Position numbers and translations under genes: made by a program
Assembly: GCA_030374805.1 (NCBI GenBank)
Contig: JARGSG010000196.1
Location: 186,001-250,000 of the forward strand
Length of the DNA stretch: 64,000 nucleotides
Source of the DNA: Gracilaria gracilis
Lineage: Eukaryota > Rhodophyta > Florideophyceae > Gracilariales > Gracilariaceae
Direction of reading: 5' to 3'
Shown here: positions 11,011 through 20,706 of the stretch, in pieces
How the letters are laid out: each line of letters begins with the position of its first letter
Numbering within the stretch: position 1 is the stretch's first letter
The notes under the pieces: generated by a model
The model's database searches: none
The model's input: only the letters and a program-made list of their open reading frames with translations
What the model was told of the DNA's origin: nothing

Positions 11011-12334
11011 ACGTGTGCACGTGGCAACCTGAATGCAATTTGCGTCGGCGTCAAAACGCGTTAATACCAGCGCGTGTAGATTCTTTCGCTGATCCCACTG
11101 CTGTTCTTTTCCGCACTTCAACCGTCGGCGCCGCGCTCGTCAGTGCACAGATTGTCCACACTCGCGCTCTTGGCGCCGCTTTTGTTGTCACTTCCGCTAC
11201 GCTGTTTCCTGCCCTTCTGAAAACTTCTACACTATCCTGTTCTCATGCTGGACTGCTCTTTGGCTACCTTTCCGTCCACGCCCCTCGTTTTTGCCGCTCT
11301 CTAGCCCCAAGCGCTCCTTCAATCTACCACTGCACTGTCCTGCGCGCTTTATGATCGTTCAAAGGCGCCGAGTTTGCCACTGATCACCGCCTGCGCTTGC
11401 TCCTCTTCTTCGCTTGGCGCCGAGCCCGCTCCCCCGCTTCAGTCGCTTTTTTTGTTGGTTTTCTGCGCTCGTGCTCAGTCTACCCTGGCGCTTCTCATTC
11501 TTCTCTCTCCGCCGTGTTTTGTGCTCATTGCTCGATCTCTCCGATCTTTGTGGTGCTTTGCCACTCCAATGCTCCGACTCAGCCCGGTCGTTATGCATAG
11601 CTTTGGCCACTTCTCGCGCTTTTAGGCGCGACGTTTTTGCTTTATTCATGCCACTTCCGCCACCGTCGTGTTTGCTTCAGCTCAGCCGCTCTTTAAGCCA
11701 TCTTTGCCATCGTCGTGGGCCCTGGGCTCCCCGTCTCCGAGATACCTCCTTTGTTATCGTGGGCTCTGCAGCTCTTCTGTGTACGACATCGCGCCCACTC
11801 TTTGAATGACATTGCGGTTATGCCGCCCTTATTTAGCTCTTTACCCCACGACAGTGCCGCTCTACCTCACGAGTCAGCGCTGAACCCGCTGACCGCGCAG
11901 CATTGTGGCTCTGTCGAGCTCTTTTAAGTCCTGACATGACCGCGCCTCTCAGCGTCGCCCTCCTCGACACCCTCGCTTCGCCACGGATGGCCGCACGTAT
12001 ACGCTGCAATTTTACGCGCTTGTCCGCTTTCAAGCTTTGGAAACCCGCCCCGTGTTCGGCCTCTCTCCCAGCTTCTAGCTCCGCCGGGCTCGTATTCGCC
12101 CTAGATCGTTGTACGGACTCCACTGCACAGACGGCGTGTTGGCTCCCATGTCAGTGTGGCGTCTACAAACCGTCCTTTTCAGTATTCAGTTTCTAATGCA
12201 GGCTTAACTTTCCAACCCGGTACCGACTTCCACAATTAATGATTCGATAAACACGTAGTGACCCATGGAAGGTCAAGCAATGTTTCGGAAGGCAAAGTCC
12301 TTGGAGGAAGACACTTTCAACTTTAATGGAAAAA
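11011..12334. other. Pyrimidine-rich DNA, no gene recognised
   Basis: This stretch is strongly C/T-rich on the plus strand (CTTCTT, CGCTTT, GCCGC). Open frames of 70-146 codons occur in several registers, as expected from low stop-codon density in such DNA, and none carries a recognisable motif. I see no RNA gene here. Confidence 0.45.
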
Positions 12335-13489
12335 TCACGTTTTCTTATGAGTGACTAATGCTATCACGTCATCAAATGTCTTCATATCGTCACCTAGTAT
12401 AGTTTCTAGAACTAATAAAACGTGGTACACAACTTTCCACTCTTTCTCACTCAAGGAGAATGAAGTGGACATCATTAGACCCTCACGACCCGCACTGGTA
12501 GTAGGCTCTAAACACTCCTTGTCAACTATACGACCATAAGAACTCAATGTTGCTTCCCGTAGCAGTATCCAATATTGACATATGTCAAAAAAGATTCTGG
12601 GTTCCGCTCTTCCAGAATCTTTTCCTTCTGCTTTCTCAAACTGAAGCGTTGCCCCAAACAAACTACTCCGTGAGGCGGTAGGGAGAATCATGTCGCGAAC
12701 ACAAACCAAAAAGAGGTAAGCAGAGCCGCACTTTTTGTTGTTTACGGTGTTCAACATTTCTGGTTGTGCGCAATCCTCGTCGCGTTTTCGTTTTCTTCCA
12801 CGCTGTGTCGATAAAACAAACTGTTCCAGAGTCAACCATTCCATATTACAAGCGTTTTTGCGCTTTTCCTAAAGCACTAAACCTAACGGTATGAATGCGC
12901 ACATGTCCTGAAGTAGCCTCAGCGATTTACGCAACACAACAAATCCATACTCACAAAAAGAGTCTTGAATTGTAGCGTTATCTCGAGCCCCGGGAAACAA
13001 AAGGCGATCATATGCTGCTTGATGTGTGCGTGGTAGAAACATATTGACATTGTCGATAAATAGTTTCATAAACGTCTTTTCGTCTGCAGGAGACAACTTT
13101 TCCATCCAAACATCGTATTTATCAGGTTCGTCGGTGATATTGTTTGAAACTTCGCGATGCATAGTTGCTTTTAAGTACCAGAGGAATCCAATGCCGAGGA
13201 ATACAACCATCACTGGCATTTTGCACACCCACATTGGGCAGAAGTCGCACAGCTGCCAGATCCATAAAATTATATTCTTGGCATCCTTTTCAAACTCTAT
13301 TGCACCTCTTTCTTCGTCCACACGCTGTGGAGTATCTTGCCCTTGAATTCCAAGCCATAAAGTTCCAATGTTTTTGTATAATGCGTTGCGTGTTCTATTA
13401 GTTTTTGCCGAACGGGACTTGCACTGGTCCATCTCCTTCTTTACAGAATCTGGAAGATCGTTGACGACACCGGCAGCACGGTTTCTCAA
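12335..13489 (-). pseudogene. Unassigned protein next to tyrosine recombinase
   Basis: A single minus-strand frame of 385 codons runs from ATG at 13489 to the stop at 12335, interrupted once by TAG at 12869-12871. Reading on both sides of the stop is coherent, which suggests one gene with a recent nonsense change. The N-terminal half is Lys/Arg-rich, followed by a hydrophobic, Trp- and Cys-rich stretch (LWIWQLCDFCPMWVCK). The second half begins with a basic patch (RGRKRKRD). I recognise no family. It lies on the same strand as, and about 0.56 kb downstream of, the tyrosine-recombinase ORF 15159-14053, so it may be the second gene of the same Crypton-like element. That is inferred from position only. 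Confidence 0.45.
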
Positions 13490-14052
13490 TCGTTGCAGCC
13501 ATTGCGATTGACTTCAAGGGCACACAATTTTATGTGAATTTGTCTCAAACTTGTTCCCAAATACACCGTTCGGATTCGCTCATGGTATAACTCCATTAAT
13601 TGGAAGCCATGTGGTAGAGTAAAACGACTAAAGGCCAAAGTTTAGTGAGACTGGGAAGATCGAGATCGCTTTCGTGACGGTAGCGGTAGCAGAGCGATGG
13701 CGCTGCCGAAATCTTAGTGCGCTATGGTGCCACGTGGCACCAAGTCACTGACTTCCATTGTGCACTTTGTGTGACCCTTTGCTATTTTGAAATTTTGATT
13801 CTGTGCATCTGCTTTGTGTCCACGATTTCTCAAGCAGTCGGTGAGGCCGGGCTCACGCGTTCGTACTTCATCTGCAACGGGACGCATGCGGTGATCCACA
13901 CCGAATTGTCGCTCACGTGGCTATCCATATTGCGGGCACAGCGTCTCGGATAACATTCTCTATAGCGTCTGCACGCAGCAACTCTGCAATTGCTCACAGT
14001 CTTGTGAATGCTCTGCACGTCATGTTATCCCTGCAGCGCGCGTTCTTCTCAT
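13490..14052. other. Spacer between two element ORFs, nothing recognised
   Basis: Short frames only, on both strands. It separates the tyrosine recombinase from the downstream 385-codon ORF and probably includes the promoter of the latter; no motif is clear enough to annotate. Confidence 0.4.
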
Positions 14053-15159
14053 TTAAGACTGTTGCGAACTAGCTCTGCCAGTTTCTTCCGCACGCTCGTC
14101 GATTGACCTCCCAGTGAGCTCCATAATAAACTGTTCTTTGTATCCTAGTGAGCGATAGAGCTGAACAGATCCTCTTTTCAAAGAATGTCCGGAATACGCG
14201 TCAGCATCAGCTGTTCCAACTCCAATTGAACAGAGACAACTTCGTAAAAGAGCGGTAAACTTCACGGCAGAAAATGCTCTGTCATGTTGAATAACGGGTC
14301 CGGCGTTAGTGGTTTTCATATTGCAAAAGAGATATCCATCGAAAGGACGACAAACACATATCCAAGATAGTAAAGCGACAAAAGGTTCCAAAATTATAGA
14401 ATAACGCAAACATTTTGATCCAGACCACTCACGAAGAGTGTATACGCGTTCTTTCGTCGAAAATTTCGTCGCAGCAGGAATCGTCAGCGTATTCGCATCC
14501 GAAGTTGTGGTCAAGTGTTGATAAGACAATTTAAGAATTTCATCGTATCTCAAGCCTAAATTGAGCCCCAGGACCATAATTGTGTGCCACAAAACGTTTT
14601 CCACTTTGACAACCCCACCGTTTCCAAACCAAAAGCGTTGCGCCAGATCACAAACGAGCTTTACAGATATAGGCCGTGTTCTTATTTTAATGTCACCTTT
14701 TCGAGCGGCGACAACGCGATACGCTTTTCTAAAGCGGATAAGGTCTTCATTATTGATCAAGGGGTTTCCAACACAGCCATTTGCACCATTAGAATTCCAT
14801 GAGGTTGAGTGACCATTGCTCATATAGATATGACGTAGACCTTGGCATAATGCAAGAACAGAGTCATACCGAAGCATATTGGGTTTCTGGTAGTTGCAAT
14901 GCTGAGCAATTAAATTTATGACAAGCTCTGAACTCTTCAAACTGACATATGTGGGATCTTTCATCTGATGTTATTGGGCGAATAATGAGAGGAGTTGCCC
15001 AGCTTTCTTCGTGTTAGCCTTTGTCGCTTCGCTGTTTGCGATCTGAAGGAGCTCCTCAACTGGAACAGGGGCGGTGAAGGTATAGTTAGAAGATCGCCGA
15101 AATCTCCTTCGCGGTTTCCCTCTCCATCCATTGACGAGAGCGTCATACTTTCGGGTCAT
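14053..15159 (-). pseudogene. Tyrosine recombinase, Crypton-like
   Basis: One minus-strand frame of about 368 codons reads from 15159 to 14053 with a single TAA at 14971-14973 (context FAQ-stop-HQ, so plausibly CAA to TAA). The N-terminal part (ELLQIANSEATKANTKKAGQ) resembles the core-binding helix of tyrosine recombinases. The catalytic part shows the first Arg in GLNLGLRYDEILKL and the H-x-x-R-type box in YSGHSLKRGSVQLYRSLG, followed by a GR box (MELTGRS). The nucleophilic Tyr expected shortly after is not obvious, so the C-terminus may be altered. No RT or DDE gene is nearby, which favours a Crypton over a DIRS element. Recombinases of this kind cut and rejoin element ends through a phosphotyrosine link. 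Confidence 0.7.
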
Positions 15160-15289
15160 ATGTGATCTTCGCTGCCTTTACGCTAATGAACCAACGCCCT
15201 GCAGACTTCCCACATGAAAGATTTGAACGTCACTGAATGACCAGAACTGTGAAACCATGAACTGGTGCGATGTCTAGGCTTCGAATGGT

Positions 15290-15560
15290 CATTGCATGAC
15301 GGTCACCATTCACTGTCATACGGTGAAAGTTCATTCACGTGCCGTGAACGTTCACTACATGGCGATGAACGTTCATTGCACGACAGTGAACGTTCACTGC
15401 CATGCAGTGAACGCTCATCCCATGTATTGAACGTTCACCGTTGTGCATGACAGTGAAAGTTCACCGATATGGATGGCAGTGAACGTTCATTGCACGTGAA
15501 TGCACGTTCACTGTGGTGCAGTGTAATGCACTGTAGTGCAGTGTATTGTAGTGAATGTTC
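15290..15560. repeat. Palindrome array C (GTGAACGTTCAC)
   Basis: About ten copies or near-copies of the palindrome are spaced 20-30 bp apart and directly abut the left end of the Harbinger element at 15564. A stretch of about 100 bp here (roughly 15395-15490, containing ACGCTCATCCCATGTA and CGATATGGATGGCAG) recurs as its reverse complement in array D at about 25830-25930. The two arrays are therefore an inverted pair around the element. Confidence 0.85.
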
Positions 15561-15764
15561 ATTAGAGACTTTACGCAAAGGAAATTGTCGTAGAAATATC
15601 GTAGCCAGAAGTGACACGATGCCTACTTGTTCTTCGTGGGTACGAAGTATACGAGAAATGCGTACGAAATCTCGTAGGAATTGCGATTCCTACGAGGAGG
15701 TTGTGGTACAACTTGAAAGCAACAGAATAGCTTTCTCTTCAGCCTGCACCTGCTTTTCTTCAGT

Positions 15765-16679
15765 ATGACAGCCCCCAATCACCCAGAACAATCTCGTCAA
15801 TTGCGAGGACGAAGCGAAGAAACGGACACAGCTAACCCCGCCCGATCAGCTTCCTCCAATACGCAACAACCGTCTTCAAAAACAAACAACACTCCCAAAC
15901 CTCGCCGATTTCGTTTTACAGAGATATTTGATCTCTTTCTACTTCGAGCCGTTCGCAATGCAAATGCGCATGTACCTGCGTGGGGACAGATAGAAACTTT
16001 GTTCGACAAAGTTTCTTCCACTTTTATGAAGCTGGTACCTACATCAGTATTTCAATGCATGCACAAGCCGTCTCCGAAAACTCTAAACGATCGTTTCAAA
16101 CGCCTCATAGCTTTTCGAAGAGCAGAGGTGAAGAAAAACGAGTCCGCAACCGGCATCGCTGAAGAATATGGGGAAAAAGAGGCTCTTTTAGATGACCTGA
16201 TACTCGAAATGGACGAGAAAGCCGAAGCGAACCGGTTAGAAAAAGAAGCCCAGCTTAATAAAGAGAAGAAGTTAATCGCAGCGGGTGAGCGAATTCGCGA
16301 ACAGGCACTTAAACGAGGATTATCGGAAAGTGTGAGCGAAGAAGAACGTTCGTCGAGATCTAAGCGCAAGATGCAAAGGCAGTATACCCAACCTTCGCGA
16401 TCTCATGATGATTTTACGTCTCTGCTTTTAGAGCACGGAAAAGAACGCAAGGAAGCAGAAGAGAAGCGAATGGATATCGAACGTGAACGTTTGAAGATTG
16501 AACAATATAGAAATGAAAAGGAATTGGAGCGATTCGAGGCCCTACAGAAAGAAATAAATCGTAGAATGGAGCTGGAAGAAGAGAGAATGGCTATTGAGAG
16601 GGAAGAGAGGGAGTTGGCACGAATGGAAAGGAAGCAAATGCTTGGCCTTATTGAAACGTTGACAAAAAAACTGCAGTAG
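15765..16679 (+). CDS. Harbinger Myb/SANT-like DNA-binding protein
   Basis: An intact 304-residue ORF. The N-terminus is polar and Ser/Thr/Pro-rich. A trihelical Myb/SANT-like domain spans about residues 47-120, with aromatic landmarks in RRFRFTEIFDLFLLRAV and AWGQIETLF and the recognition-helix-like KTLNDRFKRLIAFRRAE. From about residue 150 to the end the protein is a long Glu/Arg/Lys-rich coiled coil, including RMDIERERLKIEQYRNEKE. Harbinger elements encode such a protein beside the transposase; in characterised members it helps nuclear entry and binds the element ends. Its place 200 bp inside the left terminus and opposite the transposase gene fits that role. The ATG at 15765 is the first in frame after the TACGA-rich end. 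Confidence 0.8.
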   Translation: MTAPNHPEQSRQLRGRSEETDTANPARSASSNTQQPSSKTNNTPKPRRFRFTEIFDLFLLRAVRNANAHVPAWGQIETLFDKVSSTFMKLVPTSVFQCMHKPSPKTLNDRFKRLIAFRRAEVKKNESATGIAEEYGEKEALLDDLILEMDEKAEANRLEKEAQLNKEKKLIAAGERIREQALKRGLSESVSEEERSSRSKRKMQRQYTQPSRSHDDFTSLLLEHGKERKEAEEKRMDIERERLKIEQYRNEKELERFEALQKEINRRMELEEERMAIEREERELARMERKQMLGLIETLTKKLQ

Positions 16680-16790
16680 GCACGGAAGGTGGGGATCCGT
16701 AGCAAGTATCAACTGCTTCGTGAGCTTGTGGGGCAGTACATGTTTTTTTTTCTGACAACTTCAATTGCTACATAGAAAGCAGCATTGCTT

Positions 16791-17222
16791 TCATTGGCTT
16801 CTGCAGCAAAAACGACAATCATCGTCCAGCTCCCAATCCTGCAACGGCGTGTGCATCAATGTATAGCGATCGACGGGCAGGGAGACATTCTTCGTCGTGC
16901 ACGATCGCGGACAGGGCTGTCCTACGCTCAACTGCAAGCTTAAACTGCTTTGCACACGCCCGTGCGCCAATGGCTCAAGGACGATGCGTACGCGTTCCCG
17001 TGGCAGGCGGCTGCCTATTGCCTCGGCGCCGATGTCACAATTCTGATCAAGACGCTGGACGCTTGTTTTTTGGCCTTGCTTAACTGCAAGCACGTGGCCG
17101 ATTAGCGTAACCCGTAGAGTTGCCCACCCAGTATTGTAATGCGCTGGCATGATTCGGTCAACGATCGCGAGCGCCTCGTAGCCGCGGTGTGTACATAATC
17201 TTTTTTTCAAACTGTGAGCCAT
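16791..17222. other. Unassigned segment inside Harbinger element
   Basis: A 143-codon minus frame spans this stretch, but a plus-strand reading also looks protein-like: RQWLKDDAYAFPWQAAAYCL followed by GADVTI, around 16960-17040. The latter pattern recalls the tail of OTU-type peptidase domains, but with broken frames around it I cannot support a call. It may be another captured or decayed gene fragment. Confidence 0.3.
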
Positions 17223-17671
17223 ATTTCACACTTGTCCGACTCCATTTCACCTACTGGAACGCTCGTCGCCATTTCATCGCTGAAGACGGATTTGCAGCAG
17301 GCCGAGCTCGAGCTCGCCTTTTTCACGGATCGCTATGATATTCGATTATCAGCGCTTGCTCACAAGGAACATAATCATTCTATGTCCTCAATACGCTTTT
17401 CACATTCGCTGCGCTTATATCTGGAAATGCTCTATCTCAATCCTACATTTCGCATATATCTGCGCGAACGAATAGTTCGCGAACGTCGACTCTCTGCTAG
17501 TATGTTTGGACGTCAAGATTTCTTGTACAATTTCACCCCCACTGCCGCATCACACTCCTGTTCATCGCACACGCCGAGAGCGCCCTCGCTGTTCCGCTTC
17601 ACGCGTCAAGCCCGGCGTCTTCCGCTCACCGACGCTCTGCGCAACATGTTCGTGGTCGTCGAGCCCCGACA

Positions 17672-18753
17672 ATGATCGTTGCGCCCCCGTCTCAAACCGT
17701 GCATCTCCACACTTTACCCATGACTCTCACTCGCTATATGATTCAGACTGCTATGGATAATACCGACTTAAAGCACATGCAAGATATGCAGTGGTTGATG
17801 TCTTCTTTTCTATTCAACTCGCGTGCAAAAAGATTGCGTCGCTCGTACAGCGTGCTGGAATTACCAATTTGACAGGCTATGAAGATAGCGGTTCTATCAA
17901 TGTGCAAGGGGAGGAGGAGAACAAGCTTGATGTTTTGTCGAACGAGGTGCTGAAGAACGCTCTGCGCTACTCTGGAAAGATGGGCGTTATTGCCTCAGAG
18001 GAGGAAGACGAGCCAGTTATGGTCGATGAAGTGTACTCTGGCGACTACGTGGCGGTGTTCGATCCGCTTGACGGAAGCTCGAACATCGATGCTGGAATTG
18101 CCATCGGTACTTTCTTCGGCATCTTTGTACAAAACACTGGTTGTCTGGCTTCTGACTGGGGGTCCAAGATCGACGAAACAGAACTCACGTGCTTATATAA
18201 CACTATGGAACCCGGCTCCAATCTCGTCGCCGCGGGCTCTTGCATGTATTCTTCTTCAGTAATGATGGTACTTACCACCGGTCACGGTGTAAACGGATTT
18301 ACGCTAGACCCCCAAATTGGCGAGTTCATTCTTAGACACTCCGACATCAAGATCCCATCTCGTGGGAAGATTTACTCCTTCAAAGAGGCCAACTCCCCAG
18401 CTTGAAATCCTGTACTGAAAGAGTATGTTCAAAAGCCAAAGAATGGCGATAATACTGCTGGTATCAAGTACTCTTCCAGATACATTGGTAGCTTGGTTGC
18501 TGATGTTCACCGTACCTTGTTGTACCGTGGAGTGTTTGGGTATCTCGGGGACCGAAAGAATCCGAATGGAAAGCTGAGACTCTTGTACGGATGCACACCA
18601 ATGTCGTTCCTCGTTGAGCAGGCTGGTGCTACAACCCGGAAGGAACGCGTTATGGATGTTATTCCAGACACTGTGCACCAACGTATGCCGCTCATTCTTG
18701 GTGGTAAGGAAGACGTACAAGAGTTGCTTGACATGTACAAGAAGAGTGATTAG
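17672..18753 (+). pseudogene. Fructose-1,6-bisphosphatase pseudogene, plastid type
   Basis: FBPase hydrolyses fructose-1,6-bisphosphate in the Calvin cycle or gluconeogenesis. The copy is nearly complete and intronless. The N-terminal helix (TLTRYMIQTA) is followed by IQLACKKIASLVQRAG, NVQGEEENKLDVLSNEV, the metal/substrate motif FDPLDGSSNIDAGI, GEFIL, KIYSFKEANSP, SSRYIGSLVADVHRTL, and RLLYGCTPMSFLVEQAG near the end. The loop CLASDWGSKIDETELTC keeps two of the cysteines used for thioredoxin regulation of plastid FBPase; the usual third one (N-x-C-x-PGSN position) is replaced. It is broken: a frame change near 17808, TGA at 18403-18405 where the family has Trp (SPGW-type position), and a gap of a few residues near 18630. 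A transit-peptide-like Ser/Arg-rich region may lie at 17500-17670. It sits inside the Harbinger element, so it is probably a captured copy of a host gene. Confidence 0.88.
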
Positions 18754-18759
18754 TAGCGT

Positions 18760-19760
18760 TTGACAACTTCTGAAGAACTAATAGTCAGTTATTACACTGG
18801 GGATGTCGTCACTTCTTTTTTTTGCCTTCTTCGTCTTTATGACGCGAGTTCTGCTGCTCTCTCCATGATGAATTTGCTTTTGTTCATCTGCAACAGGTTT
18901 GATTTCCCGAGGCCGTTGTCTGAAAAGGTATCACCACTTCAGCTGGCCTTGTTCGAATACCTGCAGATAGCGGTCGCACGTAATCAGCTGACTACAGGCA
19001 CCCAGAACTACATTGACAGATTACTTCTACCGATTAGCTGCGTAGCGTAGAGACCTGGATGTGGTCAAATCTTTCTGCATGCTGCGCTTGAGCTCTAGAA
19101 AGAGAGATCGCGGTACAAAGTAATCGTAACATGATGTAAATTAGGGGCATGAGTATTACCTCTTGATGCCGTCGAAAGGATCCCCTTCAGTTGGAATATT
19201 CAGTATTCAAGACTTTTCACTGCGAGTACGTCCCGGTCATGTGACGAGGATTCAAACCCAATCGGGGGCCCGGGTCCTCCAAAAACGTTTCTCGGCTACC
19301 GGATGATTAACTGCTGTAAACCCGAGTACGAGGCGGATCAGAGTTGTCCTTTTCTACATAGCCTTTTACAGCGGCTAATCTACATGCAGAGCATACCAAA
19401 ACCTTTCGGAGGATCAGGAGTTGTGAGAAGAGTGTTCCCCTGCAAATGTGAAATGTGTAATGTTGATGGGCTGCTGGTTTCCTGCCCGTCTCCTCATTTA
19501 TCTACAGAGCACAGCAGTGGAAAAAGGGCTGGACAAATCATCAGCAAGAAGTTCACTGCTGCGCGACAATCAGAAAATCTAGCACCGGTAAGGGTTAACG
19601 CTAACTCTCTTACCCCCAAGGCTACACCCAACCTGTTCGTTAACTGTTTGCAATATCAGTTGTACTGCTTTACTGCACGTTTGACCAAGACCAAAGTTCG
19701 TCAAATAACCAAAGGTATCCAAGACGCAAATGATGCATATTACTGCAACAATAAGACCCC
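18760..19760 (+). other. No gene recognised (inside Harbinger element)
   Basis: Two plus-strand frames occur. One, at 18760-19050, includes PLQLALFEYLQIAVARNQLT. The other, at 19303-19791, is Cys-rich early on (PCKCEMCNVDGLLVSCPSP). Neither matches a family I know. Given the captured FBPase on one side and SAM50 on the other, these may be further captured or 3' flanking sequence of host genes, but that is inference. Confidence 0.3.
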
Positions 19761-20109
19761 CTACAAGAAAGATTGGCTGACTCCGAACTGAAAGCCAATC
19801 TGAGGTTGATCAGAGACCGAACTCTTAAGCACATTACATAAATTAAGTTCAATTCGTCCGACGGAAGTCTCGAGGGCTATACCGAAGCCAGCAGCAACTC
19901 TCAATCCGCTATACATTCCTTCAACGAAGTTCGAAAGCTTTTGTAGCAGCTTCTTGCAATCCAGTATCCTTCAGTTCCCCAATTGCTTCTTTCATGTCAG
20001 TCATTTCACAGACATCGCCCCCGTTCAAGAATATATGTAATCTCGCGTTGAACAACTGCGATAGCAACGAGTTGGCAGGTGTTGGTAGGGACAGCATCAA
20101 ACTTGATGT
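19761..20109 (-). pseudogene. SAM50/Omp85 C-terminal fragment
   Basis: SAM50 is the beta-barrel core of the mitochondrial outer-membrane sorting and assembly machinery. On the minus strand one frame reads LSLPTPANSLLSQLF then HIFLNGGDVCEM, the pattern of the late barrel strands. After a frame change near 19925 a second frame reads GLRVAAGFGIALETSVGRIE, LNLCNVL and finally IGFQFGVSQSFL and stop. The last segments match the conserved SAM50 end: a Gly-rich strand, G-R-x-E-L-N, and a C-terminal strand ending in a hydrophobic beta-signal. Only about the last 110 codons are present, with no upstream barrel or POTRA domain, and an in-frame stop bounds it at 20110-20112. It lies between the FBPase pseudogene and the piggyBac insertion, so it is a second host-gene fragment carried by the Harbinger element. 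Confidence 0.7.
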
Positions 20110-20706
20110 TTAGAACACGTCACTCCCAATAGAATCCTTCCCATCCATCGGACCGACACCCCGCGTTCTAGTACTAGCTACCGTTGTGCAAGTACCTACC
20201 TGCCAATATATGGGTTTCTCGAGGCACGTCCAGAATGGGATTCAGCTTAACCCTTTGGACACCGAAAGCTTATATGTGTTAAAATCGACTTAACATGCGA
20301 ATGTCATTGGGTGTGGTCGAGAAAACTTGGTAGTAAGCGAGCCAAGTGTTCACTATTCTTATGTTTAGCTCACTAGAAATAAGAAACTGAACGTCATTGG
20401 CCATCGCTAGATTTTAAGGCAACAGCACCAATAACGAAGAGTTTGGAGGTCCCCTGCTATCTCGAGATATCAAGAGCTACCAAGTTTGCTTTGCGCCCGA
20501 CCTCATACTTTGCACTCCTGGAAGTGTCTGTATGTCCATGGGCCTCATCGGACATTGAAAAGAATTTGGAGATCGATGTCATGCGCGTTCGCAGCTCAAG
20601 ATCCTCCGAAGGCCATGACACCCGCCAAAACACACGGCCACGGCCGGATTACGCTCTCTCACAATCGCGCTCTGCTCTGCTTTCTTACCCTCCGTGCTAC
20701 GAAAAT

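Noticed and set aside
10914-12196. Several plus-strand ORFs of 70-146 codons
   Set aside because: The DNA is pyrimidine-rich with few stop codons in any frame, and no reading shows a recognisable motif.
15265-15450. ORF encoding repeated ERSLH/ERSLR-like peptides (also 25907-26200 minus)
   Set aside because: The peptide repeat is a by-product of translating the GTGAACGTTCAC arrays. It occurs in whichever frame is open and has no start context or conservation.
15290-15560. CRISPR-like array of regularly spaced palindromes
   Set aside because: Spacers are short, similar to each other and of variable length. There are no cas genes, and the context is eukaryotic transposons.
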